Shown in pieces: positions 5,900 to 6,761 of a DNA stretch of 6,761 nt. The notes under the pieces were generated by a model. The model ran no database searches and was not told where the DNA came from. It saw only the letters and a program-made list of their open reading frames with translations. Position 1 is the first letter of the stretch; the number at the start of each line of letters is the position of its first letter. The translations under genes were made by a program, and so were the position numbers. Origin of the DNA: Bacteroides sp. (GTDB lineage: Bacteria > Bacteroidota > Bacteroidia > Bacteroidales > Bacteroidaceae); the NCBI GenBank assembly GCA_019412865.1, contig DXOJ01000746.1:1-6761 (forward strand), read 5' to 3'.

Positions 5900-6761
5900 T
5901 CAGAGCATTTTAAAATTACAAGCGTAAGAATAATTCAATTTATTTACTTTTGTTCTTTCTTCCAATTCGAAACCCTTTAAATATATCTGTGTTGTTTTAA
6001 TAGATTTGTGTCCTAGTGATTCGCTAATCATTTCGATAGGTACACCTCTGTACTTAGCAGTCGTAGCCCAAGAATGACGAAGCGTATACGACGTAACGGG
6101 CGAATGTAGCCTTAATTTTCTGGACAGGCTTTTCAACTCATTATTAAAACGTCTCAAAGCTGACTGATACTCACGATAGGCTCCTTCTTCATTCCGCTTG
6201 TACGCTCCGCTTAATATCCGGAAAAGATAATCAGGATAGCCAGAACTCCGGGCGTCAGATTTATTGTACAATCCCCCAATTGCATTCTGCGCTGACTCCA
6301 GCACTTCTATACTCATAGGAGTACCGGTCTTGGTACGATTGTACTTCAAAAGCCCCCGCTCCAGATTGGACTTTTCCAAATGGGCTAAATCAGAAAAAGG
6401 CATTCCACAAAACTGAAATAACAGATTGGCAATGGCCTGCGTCCGGCGAAGCTTTTCCGATTGAGGATCTTTGTTTAATAGCATGTGAAGTTCGCTGATC
6501 GGGATAGCTTTCTTCTGACGTGTGTCCACCCCGGTAAAAACATCCCGGAACAAACCATGTACATAAGGAGCCTGATGCATATCGACACCACGATTGTAGA
6601 TACTACGCAACATACGCATATACGTAGAAATCGTATTGGGCTTCAAACGGGAAGCCATCAGATAGTTGCTATACCTCTTTAGAGTTTCACGGTTTATCTT
6701 ACTAAACGTGATGGATTGAGTTCCACAAAACTGCGAAAAAGAACGAATAGCGTGTTTATAC
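5900..6761 (-). CDS. Tyrosine site-specific recombinase (putative promoter invertase), 5' end outside window
   Basis: The frame is open from the window edge through 6658 to the TGA at 5900-5902. The 34 codons before the ATG at 6656-6658 continue without a stop and look like the usual SAM-like core-binding domain (SKINRETLKRYSNYL), so that ATG is internal and the real start lies upstream of the window. Numbering from that Met, the catalytic domain has Lys110 (TKTG), Arg194 (TLRHSWAT), His217 (LGH) and nucleophile Tyr226 (QIYL). The usual His of HxLR is Tyr191, common in Bacteroides relatives. The usual Arg I position in the G-M-x-F-x-D-L block appears to be Cys84. The enzyme breaks and rejoins DNA at short sites through a 3'-phosphotyrosine link. 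Its 3' end lies 43 bp from the right repeat, pointing to a local invertase for the capsule promoter rather than a prophage integrase. Confidence 0.9.
   Translation of the reverse strand, partial: YKHAIRSFSQFCGTQSITFSKINRETLKRYSNYLMASRLKPNTISTYMRMLRSIYNRGVDMHQAPYVHGLFRDVFTGVDTRQKKAIPISELHMLLNKDPQSEKLRRTQAIANLLFQFCGMPFSDLAHLEKSNLERGLLKYNRTKTGTPMSIEVLESAQNAIGGLYNKSDARSSGYPDYLFRILSGAYKRNEEGAYREYQSALRRFNNELKSLSRKLRLHSPVTSYTLRHSWATTAKYRGVPIEMISESLGHKSIKTTQIYLKGFELEERTKVNKLNYSYACNFKML

Noticed and set aside
6656..6658. ATG as the recombinase start
   Set aside because: The frame stays open for 34 codons upstream to the window edge with sequence typical of the core-binding domain, so this Met is internal.
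6485..6682. 65-codon plus-strand frame opposite the recombinase
   Set aside because: It overlaps the conserved recombinase frame on the other strand and has no features of its own.
5900..6761. Recombinase as part of a prophage or conjugative element with att sites
   Set aside because: No other mobile genes or tRNA are present. The repeats are inverted rather than direct and enclose only a promoter, which fits a local invertase better.
1..6761. CRISPR arrays, tRNA, rRNA or insertion sequences
   Set aside because: No regular direct repeats, cloverleaf pattern, rRNA-like sequence or transposase frame was seen.

Overview
The window looks like the promoter-proximal end of a capsular or surface polysaccharide locus from a gut Bacteroidales bacterium, most likely Bacteroides or a close relative. 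The evidence is a UpxY-type NusG paralogue as first gene, a large multi-SLBB export protein and a Wzz chain-length protein behind it, a promoter of the Bacteroidetes form (TTTG ... TAnnTTTG), and a SAM-like tyrosine recombinase beside a short segment bounded by inverted repeats. Species cannot be fixed from the sequence.

Layout, read in the direction of transcription (minus strand, right to left). 6761-5900: 3' part of a tyrosine recombinase whose 5' end lies outside the window. 5899-5543: non-coding switch region. It contains a 291-bp invertible segment (5566-5856) bounded by perfect 20-bp inverted repeats with a GTTAC-N7-GTAAC core, one clear promoter, and a 12-bp-stem inverted repeat in the middle. 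5542-4946: upxY. 4968-2554: wza-like outer-membrane export protein, overlapping upxY by 23 bp. 2537-1407: wzz-like chain-length gene, continuous except for one in-frame TAA at 1668-1670. 1386-1: polyprenyl-phosphate sugar-1-phosphate transferase, open to the window edge and lacking only its extreme C-terminus.

How it works together. The recombinase is the obvious candidate to flip the segment. In the orientation given here the only recognisable promoter points right (plus strand), away from the capsule operon and antisense into the 3' end of the recombinase gene, so the locus is captured OFF. Inversion would place the -7 element at about 5599-5606 on the minus strand and start a transcript about 50 nt upstream of upxY. 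UpxY would then let polymerase read through the long operon. The transferase loads the first sugar on undecaprenyl phosphate, Wzz sets chain length, and the Wza-like protein exports the polymer.

Main points for a second look: the OFF-facing invertible promoter; the lone nonsense codon that removes the second membrane helix of Wzz; the absence of upxZ between upxY and wza; the recombinase Cys at the usual Arg I position; the crossover repeat that would also be an RNA hairpin in the upxY leader; and repeated TTACCTA words plus a symmetrical hairpin inside the segment. The architecture belongs to a known type (phase-variable Bacteroides capsule promoters); the details above are what may be new.
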